Shown piece after piece: positions 6,945-13,602 of a stretch of 14,268 nt of DNA. The position numbers were made by a program, and so were the translations under genes. Origin of the DNA: an uncultured Pseudomonadota bacterium (GTDB taxonomy: Bacteria; Pseudomonadota; Gammaproteobacteria; Burkholderiales; SG8-39); NCBI GenBank assembly GCA_903895005.1, contig CAITSH010000018.1:1-14268 (forward strand), written 5' to 3'. Numbering within the stretch: position 1 is the stretch's first letter; each line of letters opens with the position of its first letter. The notes beneath the pieces are model-generated. The model saw nothing but the letters and a program-made list of their open reading frames with translations, ran no database searches and was not told the origin of the DNA.

Positions 6945-7928
6945 ATGACAGATTTTCTCACCACGCCCTTTCTGGGCAAAGACGCCTGGATCTGGCTGGT
7001 TTTCGCCGGCGTCGTTGTGACTTTACTCGCCTTTGACCTGGGCGTGCTGCACAAAGACGATCACGAAATTGACGTGAAGGAAAGCCTTGTGCTTTCCGGC
7101 GGCTATATCAGCGTCGCCATCGCGTTCGGCACCTGGGTGTGGTGGTATTTGGGGGCACGCAGCGGCACCGAGTACTTCACCGGCTTCCTCATAGAGAAAT
7201 CACTTTCTCTTGATAACGTCTTTGTAATTGCCCTGATCTTCACGTACTTTGCAATTCCGCGGCAGTATCAGCATCGCGTGCTGTTCTGGGGAATTCTCGG
7301 GGTGATCTTATTACGCGCAATCATGATCGGCTTCGGCGCGACCCTTGTCAGCCGCTTCGAATGGATACTCTACCTGTTTGGCGCGTTCTTGATTTTCACC
7401 GGTATCAAGATGTGGATAGTCGCGAATCACATTCCGGACGTCGCAAACAACCCGTTGCTGAAACTACTGCGCAAGCACATGCGGGTAACCTCTGCAGTGG
7501 AGGGCAACGCCTTTTTTGTCAAACGAATTGATCCGGCAACAGAGCGCAAGGTCACATGGGCAACACCGCTATTTCTTGCACTTTGCATGGTGGAGTTCGT
7601 GGACTTGATATTTGCCGTCGACTCGGTTCCAGCCATCTTCGCCATCACCAGCGACCCCTTCATCGTCTATACCAGCAACATTTTCGCCATACTCGGGCTT
7701 CGCGCGCTGTATTTCGCCCTCGCGGCGATGATCCACCGCTTCAAGTATCTGAAGTATGCACTTGCCCTGGTCCTGGTATTCATAGGTTCCAAGATTTTCC
7801 TGGTCGGGATCATCGGGAAGACGCCGCCCGCAATCTCCCTTGGTGTGACATTCGGACTGATCGCCGGCGGCGTGATTGTCTCACTATGGAAAACAAGATC
7901 CACACCGGATCCTGTTGCGAAATCCTAG
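6945..7928 (+). CDS. TerC/Alx-family integral membrane protein
   Basis: A 327-residue polytopic inner-membrane protein with about nine hydrophobic segments. TerC-family proteins (E. coli Alx, TerC, Bacillus MeeF/MeeY) are linked to manganese export, metal loading of exported proteins and tellurite or alkaline stress. The diagnostic motifs are EKSLSLDNVFV (84-94) and VEFVDLIFAVDSVPAI (215-230), whose membrane-embedded acidic residues (Asp90, Asp219, Asp225) are thought to coordinate metal. The last helix ends in a short basic tail. The ATG at 6945 is preferred; an in-frame GTG at 6936 would add three residues, and neither has a good ribosome-binding site. It is third in the operon after the TerB-like fusion, 80 bases downstream, so the gap could hold a secondary promoter or leader. 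The substrate is not provable from sequence, but Mn2+ is the best guess. Confidence 0.88.
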   Translation: MTDFLTTPFLGKDAWIWLVFAGVVVTLLAFDLGVLHKDDHEIDVKESLVLSGGYISVAIAFGTWVWWYLGARSGTEYFTGFLIEKSLSLDNVFVIALIFTYFAIPRQYQHRVLFWGILGVILLRAIMIGFGATLVSRFEWILYLFGAFLIFTGIKMWIVANHIPDVANNPLLKLLRKHMRVTSAVEGNAFFVKRIDPATERKVTWATPLFLALCMVEFVDLIFAVDSVPAIFAITSDPFIVYTSNIFAILGLRALYFALAAMIHRFKYLKYALALVLVFIGSKIFLVGIIGKTPPAISLGVTFGLIAGGVIVSLWKTRSTPDPVAKS

Positions 7929-7946
7929 AGAAAAACCGCGAAAGTG

Positions 7947-9128
7947 CTAATTCGTCTTCGCACCCTGCGCGAACCAGCGACCGACCAGCGCGCGTTCGTC
8001 GTCGGTGATGCCGGTGAGGTTGCCCAAGGGCATGACCCGCGCCACCACGACCTGCTGGTGTATGCGCTGAGCCTGCGCCCGCATCTGCTCGGGCGTTTCC
8101 AGGATGACCCCTGCGGGCGGCGCGGCAAAGCCCGGCTGCGTCGGCTTGGCGGCATGGCAGCTGACGCAGCGCGAGTCGATGACGGCCTTGAGCTGCGCAA
8201 AAACCACCTTCTCGCCGCCGCCATCCTGGGTCTTGGGCGCCATGACCACCGCGAGGCCGATGAACAATGCCACCGCGCCAGCCGGCAGCGCAATCACCAC
8301 CCTACCCTTGTGATGAAGATTGAAAAAATGCCGGATCATCACCGAGGCAATGACCACCACGCCCAGCACCGCCCAGCCGTAGCGATTGCCGTAGGTCATC
8401 GGGTAATGATTGGACAGCATGATGAAAAGCACCGGTAGCGTCATGTAGTTGTTGTGCATGGAACGCTGCTTGCCGCGGATGCCATGAATGGCATCCGGCG
8501 TTTCGCCGGCCAGCATCGAGGCGATCATCTTGCGCTGCCCCGGGATGATGATCATCAACACATTGGCGGCCATGATGGTGCCGAGCACCGCGCCGACCTG
8601 AATGTAGGCTCCGCGACCGCCAAACACGTGCGACATCGCAAACGCAAGGGCGACAACCAGCGCAAATCCCACCAACGCAAACGCGGTGCCGTTTTTTGCC
8701 AACGGTGACCGGCACAAACCCTCGTAGACCGCAAAGCCTGACACAATCACCGCAAGGCTGATGGCAATTGCCGCGGCCGGGGTGATGTCTGCAACGCTCT
8801 TGTCCACGAGGTAGGCGCCGGCGTTGCAGTAATACACCAGAACAAGCAGCGTGAACCCGGAGATGAAGGTCCAGTAGGCCTCCCACTTGAACCAGTGCAG
8901 TTTCTCGGGCAGCTGGTCAGGGGCGACCAGGTATTTCTGCTTGTTATAAAAGCCGCCGCCGTGCACCGACCAGATTTCACCGGAAACACCCTTCTTGGCC
9001 GGCTTGGGCGCCTCAAGGTGGTTGTCGAGCCAGACAAAATAGAACGACGCGCCAATCCAGGCGATGGCGGTAATGACGTGCAACCAGCGTACCAGCAGGC
9101 TGGCCCATTCAAGAACGTAGGCTTCCAT
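7947..9128 (-). CDS. puuD: Urate hydroxylase PuuD (membrane urate oxidase with cytochrome c domain)
   Basis: Oxidises urate to 5-hydroxyisourate at the cytoplasmic membrane, passing electrons to the respiratory chain through its own c-type haem instead of making H2O2. The 393-residue protein has an N-terminal multi-helix domain of the PuuD type, beginning with helix EWASLLVRWLHVITAIAWIG and containing SFYFVWLDNHL, SVHGGGFY, HWFKWEAYWT and the block GKQRSMHNNYMTLPVLFIM. A C-terminal cytochrome c domain follows, with haem motif CVSCH at residues 321-325 and a distal MPLGN methionine. The frame is open 17 residues further upstream (9179), but the ATG at 9128 starts the conserved MEAYVLEW segment and is preferred. 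It converges on terC with an 18-base gap. No hydroxyisourate hydrolase or OHCU decarboxylase gene is in the window, so the rest of the pathway must lie elsewhere. Confidence 0.92.
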   Translation of the reverse strand: MEAYVLEWASLLVRWLHVITAIAWIGASFYFVWLDNHLEAPKPAKKGVSGEIWSVHGGGFYNKQKYLVAPDQLPEKLHWFKWEAYWTFISGFTLLVLVYYCNAGAYLVDKSVADITPAAAIAISLAVIVSGFAVYEGLCRSPLAKNGTAFALVGFALVVALAFAMSHVFGGRGAYIQVGAVLGTIMAANVLMIIIPGQRKMIASMLAGETPDAIHGIRGKQRSMHNNYMTLPVLFIMLSNHYPMTYGNRYGWAVLGVVVIASVMIRHFFNLHHKGRVVIALPAGAVALFIGLAVVMAPKTQDGGGEKVVFAQLKAVIDSRCVSCHAAKPTQPGFAAPPAGVILETPEQMRAQAQRIHQQVVVARVMPLGNLTGITDDERALVGRWFAQGAKTN

Positions 9129-9302
9129 TGCAATCGGACTTTCTGAATTAAGAGGGGAAAAACACGAAACGAACGTCAACAGCCGACTATAGACAACGGC
9201 GACGGCGGACGGGTGCGGTACCAGACGCAGCGCCTACGGACCCGTTCGGGCGGCCATCGGAGGCGAACTTTTTCTTCAGCCCGAAGCATACGTTGCGCTG
9301 CT

Positions 9303-9335
9303 CGGTGGCATCAAGTCCGGCAACCGATGCCACCG
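9303..9335. repeat. Perfect 10-bp inverted repeat, 13-nt spacer
   Basis: CGGTGGCATC at 9303-9312 pairs with GATGCCACCG at 9326-9335. Neither side is followed by a T run, so it is not an obvious intrinsic terminator. It lies 175 bases upstream of puuD and 25 bases from the NtrC-type dyad, which favours a protein-binding site. On the minus strand it contains TGGCATCGGTTGC, a near sigma-54 match with the GG-GC spacing two bases too short. Confidence 0.45.
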
Positions 9336-9359
9336 CGGTTGCTGGACGGCCCCATTTGA

Positions 9360-9378
9360 GGGCACCAGTTTGGTGCCC
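9360..9378. promoter_or_regulatory. NtrC-type binding site (perfect 8-bp dyad)
   Basis: GGGCACCAGTTTGGTGCCC is a perfect palindrome with a 3-base centre and fits the enterobacterial NtrC enhancer core GCACCA-N3-TGGTGC exactly. It lies about 385 bases upstream of the sigma-54 promoter at 9763, which is far but possible for an enhancer, and 231 bases upstream of puuD on the other side. Stem-loop function in RNA cannot be excluded. Confidence 0.55.
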
Positions 9379-9762
9379 AATGCACGAACGGGGGCGGGCT
9401 CCTGATCCGATCAGAAATGTATTGATTGCCTTTTCACCATAGCGCGGTTTTTGCCATCGACCCACGCCGACCCTGTCCCGATGTTTGGGGTCCAGGGCGT
9501 TCCGCAGGTGCTTGCACCGCGGGAACCGGCGGTGGCGTCGGGCATTTCACAGACAAAGCAATGAACCGATGCAGAATCAAGACGTTCCGCACGGTTCCGT
9601 CCAAGCTTCTTGATTTCCCGATGGAATCATGTTCAGATTTGGAGGTAAAACCTGCTGGGGAGTCGATTGCTTGCCAAACAGGATGTCGACGGGCGGCAAC
9701 TCGGTCGGACTTGCTGCCCGATTGCAAAAATGAGGGTCGCGTACGCCGCAAAACAGCACTCA

Positions 9763-9778
9763 TGGCACGCCGATTGCT
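9763..9778 (+). promoter_or_regulatory. Sigma-54 (RpoN) promoter for the ABC transporter operon
   Basis: TGGCACGCCGATTGCT matches the sigma-54 consensus TGGCACG-N4-TTGCW at every defined base, with the invariant GG (-24) and GC (-12) separated by exactly ten bases. Transcription would begin near 9789, giving a leader of about 85 bases before the binding-protein ATG at 9874. Sigma-54 promoters require an ATP-using activator; the NtrC-type dyad upstream suggests nitrogen control. Confidence 0.78.
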
Positions 9779-9873
9779 CAACAAGAACCAGCTGCAAGAC
9801 AACGGCAGTAAAAAACCAAAATCTGCGATATCTGCGATTGTCGCGTTGAATCAAAACCAGGAGAACACGCATC

Positions 9874-10941
9874 ATGACATCCCTCACCAAAATCACCCGC
9901 CGCGGCTTCGCCGGCGCGCTCGCCGCCCTTGCGATGACAACGTTCGCCGGCCCGGCCCTCGCCCAGGCCCAGGCCCAGCCACTGACCAAGATCCGCTTCG
10001 TCCTCGACTGGCGTTTCGAAGGCCCGGCCGCGCTCTTCCTTGTGGCCAAGGCGAAAAAATATTTCGAGCAGGAAGGCCTCGATGTCACCATCGACTCGGG
10101 TTCGGGCTCCGGCGCGTCGGTCAACCGTGTCGCCTCGGGCGCCTATGAGATGGGCTTTGCCGACATCAGCGCGATGATCGAATTCATGGCCACCAACCAG
10201 GCCAACCCGGGCGCACGCATGCAGGCGGTATATATGGTCTACGACTATTCTCCGGCCGCCGTGTTCACGATGAAAAAATCGGGCATCACCAAACCATCCG
10301 ACCTGAACGGCAAGAAACTCGGCGCACCGGTGTTTGATGCCGGACGCAAGGCCTTCCCGATGTTTATAAAGGCCAATAATCTCGATTCGAGCAAGATCAC
10401 CTGGACCGCCATGGAACCGGCACTACGCGAAACCATGCTGGTGCAGGGGCAGGTGGATGCCATCACCGGCTTCACTTTCACCAGCCTACTTAACCTCAAC
10501 GCGCGCGGCGTCAAGGACGAGGATGTGGTGATGATGAAGTACGCCGACAATGGCGTGAAACTCTACGGCAACGTGATCATCGCCAGCCAGAAGTTCATCG
10601 ACCAGAACCCCAAGGCGGTCGCCGGCTTTCTGCGCGCCCTCACCCGTGGCATGAAGGACGGCATCGCCGATCAGGCTTACGCCATCCAGGTGTTGAAAGA
10701 GCGCGACCCGCTCATCAACGTCGCACTGGAAGCGCGCCGACTCAAGATGGCCATCGATGACTCCATCGGCACGCCCGGCTTCAGGGCCGACGGCATAGGC
10801 GCGATCAACAAGGTGCGCTTCGAGGACACCGTCGCCCAGGTGGTGTCCGCCTTCGGCATCAAGCAGGCGCCAAACGCGGACAACATGTTCAATTCGAGCT
10901 TTCTCCCGCCCAAGTCGGAACGGCAGATTTTCCCCAAGTAA
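9874..10941 (+). CDS. ABC transporter periplasmic binding protein, NMT1/SsuA-like
   Basis: Captures a solute in the periplasm for the adjacent ATPase and permease. The 355-residue precursor has a twin-arginine-like leader (TRRGFAG at 8-14, hydrophobic core, likely cleavage after Ala30 in ALA/QAQ), so Tat export is possible, although Sec cannot be excluded. The mature part opens with IRFVLDWRFEGPAALFLVAKA and KKYFEQEGLDVTI, the arrangement typical of the NMT1/THI5 and SsuA/TauA group that binds pyrimidine precursors, sulfonates, nitrate, riboflavin or related molecules. SGSGSGASVNRVASGAYEMGFADI forms the next ligand-side loop region. An AGGAG site precedes the ATG by ten bases. It is first in the operon behind the sigma-54 promoter and is followed by a terminator-like hairpin, which would favour excess binding protein. 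The ligand is unknown; a nitrogen-containing heterocycle is plausible given the deaminase gene at the end. Confidence 0.88.
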   Translation: MTSLTKITRRGFAGALAALAMTTFAGPALAQAQAQPLTKIRFVLDWRFEGPAALFLVAKAKKYFEQEGLDVTIDSGSGSGASVNRVASGAYEMGFADISAMIEFMATNQANPGARMQAVYMVYDYSPAAVFTMKKSGITKPSDLNGKKLGAPVFDAGRKAFPMFIKANNLDSSKITWTAMEPALRETMLVQGQVDAITGFTFTSLLNLNARGVKDEDVVMMKYADNGVKLYGNVIIASQKFIDQNPKAVAGFLRALTRGMKDGIADQAYAIQVLKERDPLINVALEARRLKMAIDDSIGTPGFRADGIGAINKVRFEDTVAQVVSAFGIKQAPNADNMFNSSFLPPKSERQIFPK

Positions 10942-10958
10942 GGCCACGCTGATCCACG

Positions 10959-11002
10959 AGCCCCTCCCGCCCGGGAGCAACAAGGCGGCAGGGGCTTTTT
11001 TT
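10959..11002 (+). terminator. Intrinsic terminator/attenuator between binding-protein and ATPase genes
   Basis: The arms AGCCCCT-C-CCGCC (10959-10971) and GGCGG-C-AGGGGCT (10984-10996) form 12 base pairs with one C-C mismatch around a 12-base loop. The stem runs into seven consecutive T residues (10996-11002). It lies between co-oriented genes with no obvious new promoter after it, so partial read-through probably sets the ratio of binding protein to membrane components. Confidence 0.85.
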
Positions 11003-11023
11003 CGACCCTTATCAGGAAGCACC

Positions 11024-11809
11024 ATGGCTCACGCATTTGTCGAATTCGACAAGGTCGATCTCGCCTACGACGAAACAAGCGGCAACGCCATCGAGGACAT
11101 CTCGATGACCATCCGCGAGGGCGAATTCATCGCCATCGTCGGGCCTAGCGGCTGCGGCAAATCCACTTTCATGAAACTGTGCACCGGTCTCAAGGCGCCG
11201 ACCAAGGGCACGGTCATCGTCGACGGCCGTGAAGTCGGCGGTCCGCTGAAGATTGTCGGCATGGCTTTCCAGAACGCCACCCTGCTGCCCTGGCGCACCA
11301 CCCTCGACAACGTGCTGCTGCCGCTGGAAATCGTCGAGCCCTACCGTTCGAGCTTCAAGCAGAAAAAAGCCGAATATGTAGAGCGCGCAAAAGCCCTGCT
11401 CAAGACCGTCGGCCTCGAAGGCTATGACGACAAGTTCCCGTGGCAACTCTCAGGCGGCATGCAGCAACGCGCCTCGATCTGCCGCGCCCTGGTGCACGAG
11501 CCTAAATTGCTGATGCTGGACGAGCCCTTCGGCGCCCTCGATGCGTTCACGCGCGAGGAACTGTGGTGTGTGCTCCGTGACCTGTGGAGCCTGAAAAAAT
11601 TCACCGTGGTATTGGTTACGCACGACCTGCGCGAGGCGACCTTCCTTGCCGACAAGGTGTACGTGATGAGCAAGCGCCCAGGGCGTATGCTGGTCGAGCG
11701 GCACATCGACATCGAGCGGCCGCGCGACCTTGAGGTCACCTACAGCGACAAATTCACCTCCATCGTGCTCGAATTACGCGAACACATCGGCCACATCAGA
11801 AAAACCTGA
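11024..11809 (+). CDS. ABC transporter ATP-binding protein, SsuB/TauB-like
   Basis: The 261-residue cytoplasmic ATPase that powers the importer. All motifs are intact: Walker A GPSGCGKST (40-48), Q-loop Gln83, signature LSGGMQQR (142-149), Walker B LLMLDEP (162-168), D-loop ALDA (171-174) and H-loop His200. The segment NATLLPWRTTLDNVLLPLE is typical of the nitrate/sulfonate/taurine subfamily. The ATG has AGGAAG seven bases upstream. It lies 82 bases after the binding-protein gene, with a terminator hairpin in between, and 12 bases before the permease gene. Confidence 0.93.
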   Translation: MAHAFVEFDKVDLAYDETSGNAIEDISMTIREGEFIAIVGPSGCGKSTFMKLCTGLKAPTKGTVIVDGREVGGPLKIVGMAFQNATLLPWRTTLDNVLLPLEIVEPYRSSFKQKKAEYVERAKALLKTVGLEGYDDKFPWQLSGGMQQRASICRALVHEPKLLMLDEPFGALDAFTREELWCVLRDLWSLKKFTVVLVTHDLREATFLADKVYVMSKRPGRMLVERHIDIERPRDLEVTYSDKFTSIVLELREHIGHIRKT

Positions 11810-11821
11810 CCCACTCCCATC

Positions 11822-12595
11822 ATGGCAAAAAAGCACAAACTCGAACCGTACGCCCCCTGGATCGCACTGGCGATGATCCTGATGTCCTGGGAGGCATCCT
11901 GCAGGCTGTTCAACATTTCGGAATTTATTTTTCCCAGCCCCATCGGCATCATCCTGTCGCTGAAGGAATTTGCCGGCCCCATCACCAACCATGCGCTGCA
12001 GACCTTCTGGACCACCATGGCCGGGTTCGGGATCGGGGTGTTTGTCGGGACACTGCTTGGCTTCATCATCGGCTCGTCGCGCTTTCTGTATAACGCGCTT
12101 TACCCGCTGATGATCGGCTTCAACGCCATTCCCAAGGCCGCCTTCGTGCCCGTGCTGGTGGTGTGGTTCGGCATCGGCACTGTACCGGCGATACTTACCG
12201 CCTTCCTAATCTGCTTTTTCCCGATCACGGTGAACGTCGCCACCGGCCTTGCAACGCTGGAACCCGAGCTTGAGGACGTATTGCGCGCGCTGGGCGCAAG
12301 CCGCATTGACGTGCTGCTCAAGGTCGGCCTGCCGCGTTCGCTGCCCTATTTCTTCGCATCGCTCAAGGTCGCCATCACCCTCGCATTCGTCGGTTCGGTG
12401 GTCTCGGAGACGGTCGCCGCGAACGAAGGCATCGGCTACCTGATGATGTCGGCGGGCTCGCAAATGCGCATGCCCCTGGTGTTCGCCGGCCTCGTGGTGA
12501 TCAGCGCCATGGCCATGGTCATGTACGAAGTGTTCGCAATGCTCGAGCGGCGCATGACCGGCTGGGCGACACGCGGCATGAACGCCACCAACTGA
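11822..12595 (+). CDS. ABC transporter permease, SsuC/TauC-like
   Basis: A 257-residue inner-membrane subunit with about six hydrophobic helices. The EAA loop that contacts the ATPase is LRALGASRIDVLLKVGLPRS, near residues 154-173. Other subfamily features are FPSPIGIILSLKEF after the first helix, NAIPKAAFVPVLVVWFGIG in the middle and VVSETVAANEGIGYLM late in the protein. A single permease gene implies a homodimer. The start follows the ATPase stop by 12 bases with no clear ribosome-binding site, so coupled translation is likely. The deaminase gene follows 24 bases downstream. Confidence 0.92.
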   Translation: MAKKHKLEPYAPWIALAMILMSWEASCRLFNISEFIFPSPIGIILSLKEFAGPITNHALQTFWTTMAGFGIGVFVGTLLGFIIGSSRFLYNALYPLMIGFNAIPKAAFVPVLVVWFGIGTVPAILTAFLICFFPITVNVATGLATLEPELEDVLRALGASRIDVLLKVGLPRSLPYFFASLKVAITLAFVGSVVSETVAANEGIGYLMMSAGSQMRMPLVFAGLVVISAMAMVMYEVFAMLERRMTGWATRGMNATN

Positions 12596-12619
12596 GCATC
12601 GCGCCAGTCCATCGCGAGC

Positions 12620-13123
12620 GTGACAGACCCGAACGCCGCAGACCTGGAACGCCTGCGCCAGACCTTTTCACTGGCGCAGGATTCGCGCGACGCAGGCAAC
12701 CACCCTTTTGCCGCACTGCTATTTGCCGCTGACGGACAGCGTCTGGCTGCGGCGCAAAACCGCAGCGTCCCCGGCCGTGGCGACGCCACCGGTCACGCCG
12801 AACTGGAAGCCGTGCGCGCTGCCTCGGCAAGTCATCCTCCGGCCATCTTGCGCTCGGCCACCCTGTACTCAAACGCCGAACCCTGCGCGATGTGCGCGGG
12901 TGCGATTTACTGGGCCGGCATCGGGCGCGTGGTTTACGGCTTGTCCGAAGCGAAGTTGCTCGAACTCACCGGCAGCCACCCGGAAAACCCGACGCTGTCT
13001 TTGCCCTGCCGCGAAGTATTCGCGCGCGGGCAACGCAACATCAGCGTGCTGGGCCCGCTGCTAGAGGACGAAGCCGCGCTCTCCCACCGGGATTTTTGGC
13101 GCCAGACCTCGCACGAAAAATAA
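12620..13123 (+). CDS. Cytidine-deaminase-fold nucleobase deaminase, guanine deaminase-like
   Basis: A 167-residue zinc hydrolase that removes an amino group from a base or nucleoside. Zinc ligands are His59 in GHAE and Cys89/Cys92 in PCAMC; Glu61 is the proton shuttle. The segment TLYSNAEPCAMCAGAIYWAG and the C-terminal extension ending in HRDFWRQ look more like the GuaD-type guanine deaminases of this superfamily than like TadA, the tRNA adenosine deaminase. The GTG at 12620 is the best available start, with only a weak GAG before it. Its place as last gene of the transporter operon suggests that it acts on an imported compound. If that is guanine or a related amino-heterocycle, ammonia would be released, consistent with nitrogen control. 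Substrate specificity (guanine, ammeline, cytosine or other) is not decided by sequence alone. Confidence 0.82.
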   Translation: MTDPNAADLERLRQTFSLAQDSRDAGNHPFAALLFAADGQRLAAAQNRSVPGRGDATGHAELEAVRAASASHPPAILRSATLYSNAEPCAMCAGAIYWAGIGRVVYGLSEAKLLELTGSHPENPTLSLPCREVFARGQRNISVLGPLLEDEAALSHRDFWRQTSHEK

Positions 13124-13127
13124 TGTG

Positions 13128-13166
13128 ATGACTGGAAACCCTCTACAGGCGCGGGTTTCCAGTCAT
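13128..13166. terminator. Perfect 14-bp hairpin after the deaminase gene
   Basis: ATGACTGGAAACCC (13128-13141) pairs with GGGTTTCCAGTCAT (13153-13166) around an 11-base loop. It starts four bases after the deaminase stop codon, between convergent transcripts, so it probably ends or protects the operon mRNA. There is no T run after it on the plus strand; on the minus strand the flanking sequence is CACATTATTTTT, a weak tract. A bidirectional terminator or processing hairpin is the most likely role. Confidence 0.6.
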
Positions 13167-13247
13167 ATAACCTACCGGTTCACGAAATTTTCGCACTCTG
13201 GACGGACCGCCTAGGCAGCCTTGCAAACACCCTGAGATATAAACGGG

Positions 13248-13602
13248 TCAACCCGGTTCAGCCCTCGGGCAGGCGGTGTTCAGCAGGTCGGTAACCAGCA
13301 TCTTGTCCGGGGCGTGGATAATCAACAAAAGCGGCGCGGGGCGCTTCAGCGCGGCGAGTGCGGTCAGCCCGTAGCCCCAGTACAGCGGAACCTGTCCCGA
13401 CAGCACCTCCATGGGCTCACCGTAGTCCGGTCTCGCCACGTCGGCAATACCCAGTACACCGGCGTCCCCCGCGTGCAGGGGCTCACCGTGCACACGCGGA
13501 AAACGCGAGCTCACAGCGCGAACCATTGCGACTTCCTGCGCGGCGAACGGTCGCATCGAAACCACCAGCGGGCCGGAAAAGCTCCCGGCCAGCGAGGCGG
13601 AA
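13248..13602 (-). pseudogene. C-terminal remnant of a DUF1445 (YcsI/D-glutamate cyclase-like) gene
   Basis: The minus-strand frame gives about 112 residues that match the C-terminal part of DUF1445 proteins: GSFSGPLVVSMRPFAAQEVA, VSSRFPRVHGEPLHAGDAG, then GIADVARPDYGEPMEVLSGQ and a last block ending HAPDKMLVTDL. Full-length members are about 260-270 residues, so more than half is missing at the N-terminus, including the start. Recognisable homology begins near 13590, just beyond the tyrS stop codon at 13603-13605; upstream of that the frame runs through tyrS in another phase and is not homologous. The remaining frame has no internal stop, so the truncation looks recent. The GTG/ATG codons inside it (e.g. 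VVSM) have no good ribosome-binding site. Members are annotated as hydro-lyases or D-glutamate cyclases; this copy should be inactive. Confidence 0.7.

Larger units (their letters stand above)
9129..9873. other. 745-base non-coding regulatory region between puuD and the ABC operon
   Basis: No credible gene: the open frames on both strands have unnatural composition and no family resemblance. The region is rich in dyads: CGGTGGCATC-N13-GATGCCACCG (9303-9335), an NtrC-type palindrome (9360-9378), GGTGC-TT-GCACC (9507-9518), an imperfect 9-bp repeat GGGCGGCAA/TTGCTGCCC (9691-9719) and a sigma-54 promoter (9763-9778). Both flanking genes read away from it, so these sites could serve either or both. 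Confidence 0.6.

Noticed and set aside
9308..9325. Leftward sigma-54 promoter for puuD (TGGCATCGGTTGC on the minus strand)
   Set aside because: The GG and GC elements are eight bases apart instead of the required ten.
9187..9465. Minus-strand 92-residue open frame upstream of puuD
   Set aside because: Its composition is rich in Gly/Arg/Ala without a recognisable motif, it has no ribosome-binding site, and it covers the dyads and the NtrC-type site.
9426..10148. Plus-strand 240-residue open frame over the sigma-54 promoter
   Set aside because: It overlaps the start of the binding-protein gene in another frame and becomes Arg/Pro-rich there, as shadow frames do in GC-rich DNA.
12620..13123. 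tadA (tRNA adenosine deaminase) as the identity of the deaminase
   Set aside because: The catalytic motifs are shared, but the C-terminal extension and operon position with a transporter fit a GuaD-type nucleobase deaminase better; not excluded absolutely.
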